Source: Collimonas sp. OK412 (GTDB taxonomy: Bacteria > Pseudomonadota > Gammaproteobacteria > Burkholderiales > Burkholderiaceae_D). Taken from it: DNA of 64,000 bases. The notes beneath the pieces are model-generated. The model made no database searches. It saw nothing but the letters and a program-made list of their open reading frames with translations, and was not told where the DNA came from. A program made the position numbers and the translations under genes. This document shows positions 28,152-36,526 of the stretch, one piece after another (positions within the stretch are counted from its first letter, which is position 1; the number at the start of each line of letters is the position of its first letter). Location: assembly GCF_900112135.1 (NCBI RefSeq), contig NZ_FOLC01000001.1, forward strand, positions 310,001-374,000, in the 5' to 3' direction.

Positions 28152-29744
28152 ATGAAAACATCAAAGGGCAGTTTGATTGTCGCATCGTTGTTATTGACCA
28201 GTTTGCTGGCTGGTTGCGCTAGCGGAGGCGGCGAACTCGGTAAATCGCTGGGTTCCGGCTCTGGTGCCGGTGCCGGCACTGGTGCAGGCGGCGCAGGCGG
28301 CGGCACTGATGGCGGCGGTGGCGGTACTGGAGGCGGCGCTGACGGCGGTGGCGGCGGTGGAACAGGTGGTGGCGGAACAGGTGGTGGCGGAACAGGTGGT
28401 GGCGGAACAGGCGGTGGTGGAACAGGCGGTGGTGGAACAGGTGGCGGTGGAACAGGTGGTGGTGGAACAGGTGGCGGTGGAACAGGTGGCGGTGGAACAG
28501 GCGGTGGTGGAACAGGCGGTGGTGGAACAGGCGCTTCGGCCAATTTCCTCTCCAATGCCGGCACAGCCATATCCGGCACGGGCGCTGCGCTGGGAACGAT
28601 AGGCAATACCGTAATCAACAACGTGCCGTTGCTTTCGACCGACGCAAAAAGCGGCTTGGCCGGCGTGGTTAACAACGGCACCGGCATTGTGTCTACCTTG
28701 GGCGCCGGCGTCACCAACGGCCTCGGCCAGCTCGGCACCAATCCGAACGCCCTTGGCACCACCCTCGGCAGCACCGGCGGTGTGGTTACTCAAGTGGGGA
28801 ATACAGTACAAAGCGCCGGACAACTCGTGTCCGGCCTGGGCAGCGGGCCGCTGGCGCCCCTTGCCGCCGTGACCACGCCATTGGGCGGCTTGGTGACGCA
28901 GGTCGGCGCCGCGGTCTCCGGGCTGGGAGCGCCGTTGACCTCGGCCCTGACTAGCGGTCCGGTGCAGCAGGTCACCCAGACCGTCACCCAGGCGATCGTG
29001 CCGCTGACCAGCACGGTGACAACCCTGACGCAGACAGTCGGCAATGCAACCGGCCTCAACCAGCCTGTAAACAGCTTGCTGACGGCGGCGGGCGGCGGTG
29101 TTTCCAGCTTGGGCGGTGCGCTGACCGCGGCTAATGTGCCTGTGGTCAGCACCCTTGGCGGCGTAGTCAGCGGTGTCGGCGCTACTGTAGCGGGCCTTGG
29201 CACGAATGCCCTGGTCGGCACCGGCCAGCCTCTGCTGGGTAACCAGACCGGCGGTTTGCTGAGTGGTTTGACCGGCGCGGTCGGTGGCGGAACCGGCTCG
29301 GCCGGCGGCCCATTGGCGCCAGTGACTGGTTTGCTGAGCGGCTTGACTGGCGCAGTCGGCGGTGCAACGGGCGCCGGCGCCGGTCCATTGGCCCCGGTCA
29401 CCAATCTGGTTAGCGGCCTGACCGGGGCCCTGAGCGGCGCTGCAGGTACTGGCGCAAGTCCCTTGGCTCCGATCACTAATCTGGTGAGCGGCTTGACAGG
29501 TGCTCTGGGCGGCGCCGCAGGCACTGGCGCAAATCCTCTGGCCCCGGTCACCAACCTGGTAGCCGGCCTGACTGGCGCGGTCAGCGGTACAACCGGTTCG
29601 ACTGCCGCCAGCCCTCTGGCTCCGGTCACCAACCTAGTTAGCGGCCTGACCGGCGGCAAAGCCGCGACCGGCGCCACCAACGACCCGCTCGCTCCGGTGA
29701 CAGGTTTGCTGAGCGGATTACTGGGGGGAACCGCCAAGAAATGA
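28152..29744 (+). CDS. glycine-rich repeat lipoprotein (collagen-like triple-repeat type)
   Basis: A 530-residue exported protein: signal peptide and lipobox (LLLTSLLAGC, Cys 22), then a Gly-rich zone with twelve GGGGT-like pentapeptides to about residue 128, then a long Gly/Ala/Val/Leu/Thr region without Cys. Near the C terminus, from about residue 380, units of the type PLAPVTNLVSGLTGALGGA recur about six times at 25-28-residue spacing. Such proteins are annotated in Burkholderiales as collagen-like; a surface or matrix role is plausible but unproven. Good AAAAGGGGAAA box. Preceded by a sigma-54-type promoter. Confidence 0.8.
   Translation: MKTSKGSLIVASLLLTSLLAGCASGGGELGKSLGSGSGAGAGTGAGGAGGGTDGGGGGTGGGADGGGGGGTGGGGTGGGGTGGGGTGGGGTGGGGTGGGGTGGGGTGGGGTGGGGTGGGGTGGGGTGASANFLSNAGTAISGTGAALGTIGNTVINNVPLLSTDAKSGLAGVVNNGTGIVSTLGAGVTNGLGQLGTNPNALGTTLGSTGGVVTQVGNTVQSAGQLVSGLGSGPLAPLAAVTTPLGGLVTQVGAAVSGLGAPLTSALTSGPVQQVTQTVTQAIVPLTSTVTTLTQTVGNATGLNQPVNSLLTAAGGGVSSLGGALTAANVPVVSTLGGVVSGVGATVAGLGTNALVGTGQPLLGNQTGGLLSGLTGAVGGGTGSAGGPLAPVTGLLSGLTGAVGGATGAGAGPLAPVTNLVSGLTGALSGAAGTGASPLAPITNLVSGLTGALGGAAGTGANPLAPVTNLVAGLTGAVSGTTGSTAASPLAPVTNLVSGLTGGKAATGATNDPLAPVTGLLSGLLGGTAKK
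28351..28530 (+). repeat. tandem array, twelve 15-bp units
   Basis: Twelve copies of a 15-bp unit, consensus GGTGGTGGAACAGGT, differing at a few third positions (C/T). Each encodes GGGGT. As 15 is divisible by three, copy-number change would alter protein length without breaking the frame. Confidence 0.95.
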
Positions 29745-29835
29745 GCCATGTTGTCTGGTAGTCCAAGGAAGCCCTGGCAGCGCCAGGCTTCCTTGATTCA
29801 AGGCTGGATACATAGCAACCTTCTGAGGTGGAATC

Positions 29836-30030
29836 ATGAGAGCCGAACAAATAGTCGATCTGATCGCTTGCGCCAGCCCACAAGCGCAGGTGCCGGGGAA
29901 CGATCTTCTGATAGGAATGCTGGCTCGTGAAATTGCGGCGCTGTCGTACAAGCTGACCGAGCAGGAGTTATATCGTCTGATAGCCGTTGGCTCGCTGGTG
30001 TATGAACGCGGACGGCGCGGCAGGGCGTGA
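29836..30030 (+). CDS. small hypothetical protein
   Basis: A 64-residue soluble protein, MRAEQIVDLIACASPQAQVPGN at its start, mainly helical, with ALSYKLTEQELYRLIAVGSLVYERGRRGR at the end. A GAGGTGG box stands at good distance before the ATG. No family recognised. It lies 91 bases after the glycine-rich lipoprotein gene on the same strand and might be co-transcribed. Confidence 0.55.
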   Translation: MRAEQIVDLIACASPQAQVPGNDLLIGMLAREIAALSYKLTEQELYRLIAVGSLVYERGRRGRA

Positions 30031-30082
30031 CTTGCAGAATGCAGCTCGTCAGTATTGATGGAATGCGTCCTGTTGTTATTGT

Positions 30083-31648
30083 CTAATGCGGGTCGGCACT
30101 GGAGCAGACCAGGTTGCGGCCCGCCGACTTGGCTGCATACAGTGCCTTGTCCGCTGCCTGAATCAACTCAAACGGAATATTGCCGTCGCGGACCGGGACA
30201 AAGGCGTCGACACCGGCGCTGATCGTGACCACGCCGGTATTGCTGCCGGGATGCCGGATGTTCAGGTCGCTGATGGCAACCCGGATCTTTTCCGCTACCG
30301 CAACCGCGCCAGCCAGATTGGTATCGGGCAGCAGCACCACCATCTCTTCGCCGCCATAACGCGCCGCCAGGTCCCCAGGGCGGTTCTTGCTGGCTTTCAC
30401 GACTTCGCTGATCTGCCGCAGGCATTCGTCTCCAGCCAGATGTCCGTAGATATCGTTATATTGTTTGAAGTAATCGACATCGATCATCACCAGCGCCAGC
30501 GGACTCTCGATGCGCATGGCGCGGCTGAATTCGTCGCGCAGCGCATTGTCGAACTGGCGGCGGTTGGCGAGTCCGGTCAGGCTGTCTTGCAGGGCCAGCT
30601 GCTCCAGGTGGTGGTTGAGGGCTCGCAGCGATTCCTGGACGCGCAGCAGGTCAGCTTCTGCCAGCAGGCGCAACTGGATCTGGTGAACCAGGCGCCAGCC
30701 GAGCAGGCCCAGCGCCAGCGTCAGCAGCATGGCGCCGAACAGGTGCAGATAGGCATCGGCGCGCCACTCGGTCAGTACTTCATCCTTGGAACGCGCGACG
30801 GTCACGAACAGCGGGTATTGCTGCAGATGGCGATATGCGATCAGCCGCTCCACGCCGTCCTGGCCGGATTTCATCATGGCGGTGCCTACCGCGCTCCTCG
30901 ATGCGTAGTCGCGGTAGATGGGGTAGTTGGACAGGTTCTTGCCGATGGTGTCGTCCATCATCGGCCGCCTTACCAGCATGGTGCCGTCATTCAGGCTGAG
31001 GAAAATGGAGCCGGCGCGGCCGATGTCGAAACTGTCGTAATATTTCTTGAAGTAATCGATGTTGATGGTGCCCAGGACCAGGCCGGCAAAACTGCCGTCG
31101 GCATGGTTGAAGCGGCGCGAGACGGTGACGATCCAGGCGCCGGTGGAGCGGCTGCGTATCGGCGGCCCGATATACGGTCCGCGTCCGGTGTGGCTGCGAT
31201 GGTAGCGGAAATACTGGCGGTCGGCATTGTTGACCACCGGGACCGGGCCGGTGCGCGCGTTGGCCAGCCATAACCCGGTTTCATCGTAGATCGACAGGTC
31301 GTTCAGCTGCGGCAGTTCGGCGATATGCTGGATCAGCAGTTTGTGCAGCCGTTCCAGCGAGGCGCTGCCGGCGCCTTCCACTTCCAGCCGCTCGACCAGG
31401 CCCACCAGCACGGTGTCGGTTTCCTTGATCGTGTCGTCGGCATGCTGCGACAAGGCGCGTGCAAGATTGGTTGTGGCGATTTCGGTTTCATGCAGCTCGA
31501 TGTTGCGCGCATTCCAGCTGCGCCACACTTCGACCGACATCAGCGAGACGCACACCAGCAACACGAAGACGGTCGCCAGATAAGTGATCGGCAACGACTT
31601 CAGCGCAGGGTGCGCTGGCCGGAGCGCGATAGCGATGGGGATGTTCAT
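30083..31648 (-). CDS. membrane diguanylate cyclase with periplasmic sensor domain
   Basis: A 521-residue protein: membrane helix near 20-40 (ITYLATVFVLLVCVSLMSVEVW), a dCache-like periplasmic sensor (about 50-290, with LWLANARTGPVPVVNNADRQYFRYHRSHTGRGPYIGPPIRSRSTGAWIVTVSRRF), a second helix about 303-322, and a GGEEF domain with LTGLANRRQFD, VDYFKQYND and ARYGGEEMVVLLP. It should make cyclic di-GMP on a periplasmic cue. The signature reads GGEEM rather than GGEEF, a change tolerated in active enzymes. It is convergent with the small protein at 29836 and lies downstream of the GlxA-type gene on the same strand. Confidence 0.92.
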   Translation of the reverse strand: MNIPIAIALRPAHPALKSLPITYLATVFVLLVCVSLMSVEVWRSWNARNIELHETEIATTNLARALSQHADDTIKETDTVLVGLVERLEVEGAGSASLERLHKLLIQHIAELPQLNDLSIYDETGLWLANARTGPVPVVNNADRQYFRYHRSHTGRGPYIGPPIRSRSTGAWIVTVSRRFNHADGSFAGLVLGTINIDYFKKYYDSFDIGRAGSIFLSLNDGTMLVRRPMMDDTIGKNLSNYPIYRDYASRSAVGTAMMKSGQDGVERLIAYRHLQQYPLFVTVARSKDEVLTEWRADAYLHLFGAMLLTLALGLLGWRLVHQIQLRLLAEADLLRVQESLRALNHHLEQLALQDSLTGLANRRQFDNALRDEFSRAMRIESPLALVMIDVDYFKQYNDIYGHLAGDECLRQISEVVKASKNRPGDLAARYGGEEMVVLLPDTNLAGAVAVAEKIRVAISDLNIRHPGSNTGVVTISAGVDAFVPVRDGNIPFELIQAADKALYAAKSAGRNLVCSSADPH

Positions 31649-31678
31649 CGTTTGTCCAGTAGCGCGCAGGCCTTTGCT

Positions 31679-32701
31679 TCAGCTTGGTCGTATTCCCTTG
31701 CGATATTCTGTAGGAGAAGTCCACATGTGCTTGCGGAACAGCTTGGCGACATGCTCGCCGCTGAACAAACCGCAGCGCCGCGCTATCTTGTCGATCGGCA
31801 GGTCGGTCTCGGTCAGTTGCTGGCGTACCGCTTCCAGGCGCAGGTTCCGCAAGAAGTCATGCGGAGTCTGACCGGTTTCGCGCTTGAACTGGCGCACGAA
31901 ATTACGTTCGCTCATGGAGACGAAATTGGCAGCGTCGACCACGCTGACGGGCTCCGCCAGGTGCTCGACAAACCACAGCGAGGCGCGGTGGATCTTGCTG
32001 ACCTTGACCGGATCGAAGGCTATCGTCGCCTGGCTGGCAGGCGGGGTGTCGCGCCGCCGCTGGCAGACCACCAGGCTTTGCGCCACGCGCTGCGCAACCG
32101 CAGGGCCGAGATCGTTTTCCAGCAGGAGCAGCGCCAGGTCGGCTGCCATGCCGACATCGCAGGACGTGAAAATTCCATCGTCTTCGCTGATCTGCGCTTC
32201 GCGGTCGATTTTGATTAGCGGGAATTCGCGCGCCAGCTTGTCCAGCAGCGCCCAATGCGTGGTGGCGCGCCGATTGTTCAGGAAGCCGGCGGCGCCGATC
32301 ACGAATACGCCGGTGCAGATCGCGGCGACGCGGCGCACGCTGTTGCGCATCTGCTGCAGCCAGGCAATCAGGTCGGGATCCCGGTAAGCTTCGAAGTTTC
32401 CGGTGCCGCTGGCGATGAGCAGCGTATCGAATTGATGTTTGCAGAACGACGCCAGCGATGAGGTCATGATCTGCACCGACGCTGACGACATGATCATGCC
32501 GCCGGCGATGGAGAGAACGGAGACGGCGTAGCGTGTGGTACCTGGGAATACCGTGGATATCAGCTTGTCGCCGATCCCAAAGACATCTGCCGCGCCAACT
32601 ACGTCAGCCAGCACGACCCCTTCGAACACGATGATCCCTATATGCCTGGTTGAGCTGTTGCTGCCCATCACTTCAAGTGTCTTTGCGCACTCGATATCCA
32701 T
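31679..32701 (-). CDS. GlxA-type transcriptional regulator (DJ-1/PfpI plus AraC HTH)
   Basis: A 340-residue regulator. The N-terminal half is a class I glutamine-amidotransferase-like domain (IGIIVFEGVVLADVVGAADVFGIGD, and VAAICTGVFVIGAAGFLNNRRATTHW with the Cys elbow). The C-terminal AraC/XylS double helix-turn-helix runs from about residue 228 (VVDAANFVSMSERNFVRQFKRETGQTPHDFLRNLRLEAVRQQL). GGGGAGA precedes the ATG at 32701. Its stop is 30 bases before the diguanylate cyclase gene, so the two may be one unit. The ligand and targets are unknown. Confidence 0.9.
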   Translation of the reverse strand: MDIECAKTLEVMGSNSSTRHIGIIVFEGVVLADVVGAADVFGIGDKLISTVFPGTTRYAVSVLSIAGGMIMSSASVQIMTSSLASFCKHQFDTLLIASGTGNFEAYRDPDLIAWLQQMRNSVRRVAAICTGVFVIGAAGFLNNRRATTHWALLDKLAREFPLIKIDREAQISEDDGIFTSCDVGMAADLALLLLENDLGPAVAQRVAQSLVVCQRRRDTPPASQATIAFDPVKVSKIHRASLWFVEHLAEPVSVVDAANFVSMSERNFVRQFKRETGQTPHDFLRNLRLEAVRQQLTETDLPIDKIARRCGLFSGEHVAKLFRKHMWTSPTEYRKGIRPS

Positions 32702-32999
32702 GTGATTCTCCCCTGCTAGCGATCTACCTTTTTTGCATTGCCGGAACGCAATTTTTTATTGGTAAATTACTATTCCCTATTCTGCTACAAAATTGGCTTT
32801 TGTCCAGAAAATGATTGTTAAATATGGTTATTTATGTGGCGCGTTTACACTAGTTTTTTATGGCAATAAAAAATCTTCATACGAAAACCCGCTGTGTCCT
32901 TCAATGTTAATTTCTGTATGGCATTTAATTGAGGTGTGATGAGTGCCTAACGTGTTTCGTCCCGCGCTGCTTCCATTTCTTTTGCACATGATGCCGCCT
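32702..32999. other. AT-rich gap of 298 bases
   Basis: No gene seen. Markedly AT-richer than its surroundings, with an A/T-only hairpin TTTTTTAT - GGCA - ATAAAAAA at 32854-32873. It could end the minus-strand operon to its right and holds the promoter of the GlxA-type gene. The base composition hints at insertion or acquired DNA. Confidence 0.5.
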
Positions 33000-33293
33000 T
33001 CAATTCGACGAGCTGTAGCGTTCATGCTTGCTTTTCCTTTCGTCCAGCGCGTCGTGCAAGCGCGAGTTCTCCAGCGTCAGTTCCGCCACGATCTGCTTCA
33101 GCTTGGCGTTCTCTTCCCGCAGGCACTTCAGGTCGTGCGGATAAGCCTGCAGGCCGTTATACTGTTTTTTCCAGTTGAGAAAAGTGCGTTCGGAAATCCC
33201 GGCTTGCCGGATCACATCGGCCAATGGCATGCCGAGCTCCTCTTGCTTGAGAGCGGCAGCAATCTGGCTGCTTGAGTACGGAACATGTTTCAT
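33000..33293 (-). CDS. solitary IS3-OrfA-like helix-turn-helix protein
   Basis: A 97-residue protein: an HTH_Tnp-type start (YSSSQIAAALKQEELGMPLADVIRQAGISERTFLNWKKQYNG) and a coiled-coil (LREENAKLKQIVAELTLENSRLHDAL). This is the OrfA part of IS3-type transposases. No OrfB integrase follows and no terminal repeats are seen, so it is either a remnant or a domesticated DNA-binding protein. The gene starts 20 bases after the glycine-rich protein gene and has a strong GGGGGATG box, consistent with operon use. Confidence 0.8.
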   Translation of the reverse strand: MKHVPYSSSQIAAALKQEELGMPLADVIRQAGISERTFLNWKKQYNGLQAYPHDLKCLREENAKLKQIVAELTLENSRLHDALDERKSKHERYSSSN

Positions 33294-33313
33294 GGCATCC
33301 CCCGTATCTCTTC

Positions 33314-34147
33314 TTAGCGGTCTTTTAATCCCGATAGGTCGGACAGCTTGTCCAGGCCGAGCCGTGCGCGTATTACCGGATCCTTGTACTGATCGCCTAT
33401 GGTGTTGATGTTGTTCTGGCCGACGACGCCGGTTGACGCTGCGGCAGCCGGCATGGGCGCGGCAGGCACGCCGGCTCTTTCCATGCCGGGACAGGAACGT
33501 CCGGTGGATTCAACCGCTTTCCGGTTTGCTTCGCTTTGGCACAGCAGGGCAAGTGCGACATCGTTCAGGCCCATGGCGCGGAATTCCCTGGAATCGAGGC
33601 GGCGTACGCAAGCCTGGTCGACCATGGTGGTGCCGCCGGTGGCGCCGAAACCTGTGAACGACAAGCCGAACGATGCTGAACCCATGCAGGTGTCGGACAG
33701 GGTTGTCGTCAGCGATGGCGCAACGATGTTCGGCACGGTCTTGACGGAATAACTGCCGCCGTAGTCAACCGTGGTCTTGGTGTTGTTCGCGCTGCTGCCC
33801 GGGTCACCTGCAGCGCTGCTGGTGCCGGTTCCTGCTCCTGCGGATGTTCCGGCGGCGGATGCTCCCGTTCCCGATGTGGAAACGGATACGCTCACGGTTG
33901 AATTGCCGCCGGTGCCTGAGCCGCCGGTTGCACTGCCGCCATTGGTGGCAGATGCGCCATATGTTCCAGATATCGTGTTGGAAGCGGTGCCGCCTGCTGC
34001 CGTGCCGCCTGCTGCCGAGCCGCCGACGCCGCCCGCGCCGCCAACCGCAGTTGCAGTCGATGTGGATGTGGTGGTAGGTGTCGTCTGTGCTAGCGCCGGC
34101 ACTGTGAAGGTCGAGGCTACCAGGATGCCTATAAGTATGCGTTTCAT
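33314..34147 (-). CDS. exported Ser/Thr/Gly-rich protein with Cys-framed C-terminal domain
   Basis: A 277-residue protein with signal peptide (ILIGILVASTFTVPALA, cleavage about 20). Residues 25-130 are a low-complexity Thr/Ser/Ala/Gly zone. The C-terminal half looks folded: SYSVKTVPNIVAPSLTTTLSDTCMGSASFGLSFTGFG, then DQACVRRLDSREFRAMGLNDVALALLCQSEANRKAVESTGRSCPG, with four Cys. Function unknown. The N-terminal zone resembles that of the next upstream gene. Genes at 34870, 34147 and 33293 run in one direction with gaps of 96 and 20 bases. Confidence 0.7.
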   Translation of the reverse strand: MKRILIGILVASTFTVPALAQTTPTTTSTSTATAVGGAGGVGGSAAGGTAAGGTASNTISGTYGASATNGGSATGGSGTGGNSTVSVSVSTSGTGASAAGTSAGAGTGTSSAAGDPGSSANNTKTTVDYGGSYSVKTVPNIVAPSLTTTLSDTCMGSASFGLSFTGFGATGGTTMVDQACVRRLDSREFRAMGLNDVALALLCQSEANRKAVESTGRSCPGMERAGVPAAPMPAAAASTGVVGQNNINTIGDQYKDPVIRARLGLDKLSDLSGLKDR

Positions 34148-34243
34148 GGCTTCTCCATCGTGATGGTTGGTTTTATAAACGAGAGGGAAAAATTTCTCTT
34201 CCCTCTCGCAACTCATAGCTAACCGAGCCGTTGCCAGTTGTTG

Positions 34244-34870
34244 TTATTGATTGCCGGCTTTTGCCGAGGAGAATGCACTGCCGCCAAAACCGCCGTTGCC
34301 GGCAGTAGCATTGCCAGATCGGGCGCCGCCGGCGAACACGAAGCTTCCTGCCGCGCCGCCGGTATTGCTAACGCCGCTAATCGATGCATCTGCGTTGCCG
34401 GTCCATGAGCCGCTGGTTCCTCCGCCTGAAGTGGCATTGCCGTTATAAGCTTGCGTACCGCCAGTGGCGCTGGATGAGCCAGCGCCGCCTGTGGAACTGC
34501 CAAACCTGCCAGCGTCGCCGCTGCTGCCGCCAGTGCCGGCGCCGCTGCTGGTTCCACCGGCTGTAGTTGCGCCGCCGGACGCCGTGCTGCCGCCGGCGCC
34601 GGTCCAGTTGCCGCCGGTATTGGCCAGGCCGCCGGTAATGGTTTGGGTTGCATTGCCGCCCGTTGCCGTGCCGCCAGTGGCCGATCCGCCGGTTGCGCCG
34701 CCGGAAGATGCCGATCCGCCTGCACCGCCTGCGCCACCGACCGACACTGCGGTTGCGACGCTAGTGGTTGTGACTGTACTAGTGCTTGTATTTGAACCCG
34801 AAGATTGATGGGCGAATGCAGAGACGGCGAACAGTGAAGCTATGGATGCGGCAATAATTTGCTTTTTCAT
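34244..34870 (-). CDS. exported glycine-rich protein
   Basis: A 208-residue secreted protein: signal peptide (IIAASIASLFAVSAFA, to about 20), then Thr/Ser-rich TSTSTVTTTSVATAV followed by a Gly/Ser/Ala/Thr-rich region without Cys to the end. Repeats of GGATGGSATGGTATGG type dominate. The ATG at 34870 follows AAGGAGAA. Compositionally a structural or adhesive surface protein, but no family was recognised. First gene of the three-gene minus-strand set. Confidence 0.65.
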   Translation of the reverse strand: MKKQIIAASIASLFAVSAFAHQSSGSNTSTSTVTTTSVATAVSVGGAGGAGGSASSGGATGGSATGGTATGGNATQTITGGLANTGGNWTGAGGSTASGGATTAGGTSSGAGTGGSSGDAGRFGSSTGGAGSSSATGGTQAYNGNATSGGGTSGSWTGNADASISGVSNTGGAAGSFVFAGGARSGNATAGNGGFGGSAFSSAKAGNQ

Positions 34871-35641
34871 TTCTGTTTCTCCTTGGAGTGGGGACATCAT
34901 TCACAAGATTGTCTTGCCCATGCGCCCCTGGGCATCGACAAGTGTTACTACAAATAAAAATCATCTCGTCAGCGTGCCGTGCATAAGAAATGTGCCGGAT
35001 GAGAGCGATATTCTTATGCTGCAACAAGCGTTGCGAAGGCCTCGCCGAACTAAACGAAAATGTCTCTTTTCGACAGGACAAAGCGTGATCGAAGTATTGC
35101 TGTGGTTTGGGCGCGATCAGCGCAGGGCACGTCGAGCGAGTGCACTTACGTTGATCTGATCATAGGAGTGCAAAACCTAGTATTTGCGACAAAACCTTGT
35201 CGGCTTCGGACAGGCAAGTTGGCCGGTTTGGCTAATGTTTTTCCGTGCTGCATCATGGGGCGCCAATAAAAAAAACATAAGAATGCGATGTCACTCTTGG
35301 CGCATGGATTGGCGTAGCTGCGAATCATGCCGTGCGGGAAAACTGTCGAGAGAACGTGATGTCCGGTTTTGACAAGGCGTAAAACAAGCATGTGCAGATT
35401 CCGGATTGTTGCGTTGAAATTGCATGTGGAGCGCCACATTCCGCATGTGATGCGCGGGCAGATTTTTATGCGAAGCGGGTTGTGCATCACGGTGCTGTGC
35501 TGTTTTTTTTTGCGATCGGCATAGGTCTCGGTAGCGTGAATTTTTTACGCGGTCGCGATTATCGGATATATTGCCGCATGTCAATTTGTGTCCCGCTGCC
35601 AAATGCTGCCGGAGCACTCAATCCAAATCGAAAAGCCAGCC
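34871..35641. other. 771-base gap without a convincing gene
   Basis: Longest gene-free stretch. AT-richer than neighbours. Its open frames lack start signals and protein-like composition. It holds the upstream region of the glycine-rich operon (minus) and of the DMT permease gene (plus), the 9-bp inverted repeat at 34981-35019, and a short one at 35187-35202 (CGACAA - AACC - TTGTCG). It may hide a small RNA, which sequence alone cannot show. Confidence 0.5.
34981..35019. repeat. 9-bp inverted repeat with 21-base spacer
   Basis: GCATAAGAA at 34981-34989 and TTCTTATGC at 35011-35019 are perfect reverse complements. They lie 110-150 bases upstream of the first gene of the glycine-rich operon. 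It could be a paired operator or an RNA hairpin. Confidence 0.4.
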
Positions 35642-36526
35642 ATGAATATTGCGGAATTGTTTTCTCTCGCGGCCATCTGGGGCGCATCGTTTCTTTTCAT
35701 GCGCATTGGTACGCCGGAATTCGGCCCGGTGCCGTTGATCGCCTTGCGCGTCGGCATCGCCGCGCTGGTGCTGCTGCCGGTATTGCGTTCGGCTGCCGCG
35801 CGCGGTCAGGTGCGCAGCAAGTTGTGGCCGCTGCTGGTGGTCGGCGTCACCAATTCAGCCTTGCCGTTTTCGCTGTTTGCCTACTCGACCTTGTATGTGA
35901 ATGCCGGTTTCGATGCCGTCTTGAACGCCACCGTGCCGTTATGGACCGGCCTGATCGCGTTCGTCTGGCTGAAAACGCCGATGAGCCGGCCGCAGGTGAT
36001 CGGCATGCTGGTCGGCATGGCGGGCGTGGTGGTGCTGGTGTGGGACAAGATCGGCGAGGGGCAGCCCGGAGTCTGGCTGGCGACCGGCGCCGTGCTGCTG
36101 GCTACGCTGTCCTATGGTTTCGCGATCAACTATTCGAAAACCCGCCTGGCCGGCGTTCCGCCTTTTGTCGTGGCCTGCGGCAGCCAGCTGGCGGCGACCA
36201 TGGTGCTGTTGCCGCTGGCAGTACTGTATTGGCCGGCGGCGCCGGTATCCAGCACCGCCTGGTATTCAGTGCTGGCGCTGGGAGTGCTGTGCACCGGCGT
36301 GGCCTACGCGATCTTCTACCGCCTGCTGGACCGCGTCGGCTCGGCTTATGCGGCTTCCGTGACCTTCCTGATCCCTATCTTCGGCGTGGTCTGGGGCGCC
36401 ATTTTCCTGAAAGAGCAAGTAACGGCCGGCATGATCCTCGGCTGCCTGGTCATCTTGCTGGGAACTGCGCTGGCGACCGGAAAACTGGATCTGTCCGGCT
36501 ATCTGCGCGGCAAAGCGGCTAAATAA
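35642..36526 (+). CDS. DMT family permease (EamA type)
   Basis: A 294-residue inner-membrane protein with ten predicted helices in two EamA repeats, the first opening LFSLAAIWGASFLFMRIG and the second around LATLSYGFAINYSKTRLAG, with the usual SVTFLIPIFGVVWGAIFLKE near the end. Such proteins export amino acids or other metabolites. The ATG at 35642 marks the family N terminus. It stands upstream of the leucine genes but probably has its own promoter; the 177-base gap argues against one transcript. Confidence 0.88.
   Translation: MNIAELFSLAAIWGASFLFMRIGTPEFGPVPLIALRVGIAALVLLPVLRSAAARGQVRSKLWPLLVVGVTNSALPFSLFAYSTLYVNAGFDAVLNATVPLWTGLIAFVWLKTPMSRPQVIGMLVGMAGVVVLVWDKIGEGQPGVWLATGAVLLATLSYGFAINYSKTRLAGVPPFVVACGSQLAATMVLLPLAVLYWPAAPVSSTAWYSVLALGVLCTGVAYAIFYRLLDRVGSAYAASVTFLIPIFGVVWGAIFLKEQVTAGMILGCLVILLGTALATGKLDLSGYLRGKAAK

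Noticed and set aside
28130-28774. Long proline-rich open frame on the minus strand opposite the glycine-rich lipoprotein gene
   Set aside because: It is the complement of the repeat region (Gly codons read as Pro/Ala), lacks a ribosome binding site and covers the sense gene exactly.
32854-32873. A/T-only hairpin as a strong terminator
   Set aside because: A stem made only of A-T pairs is too weak to be called a terminator; recorded only in the description of the gap.
33000-33293. Complete IS3 insertion sequence
   Set aside because: Only an OrfA-like protein is present; no OrfB, no terminal inverted repeats and no target-site duplication were found.
35146-35490. 114-residue minus-strand frame in the large gap
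   Set aside because: Cys/His/Arg/Pro-rich, no start signal and no family; likely random in a non-coding stretch.
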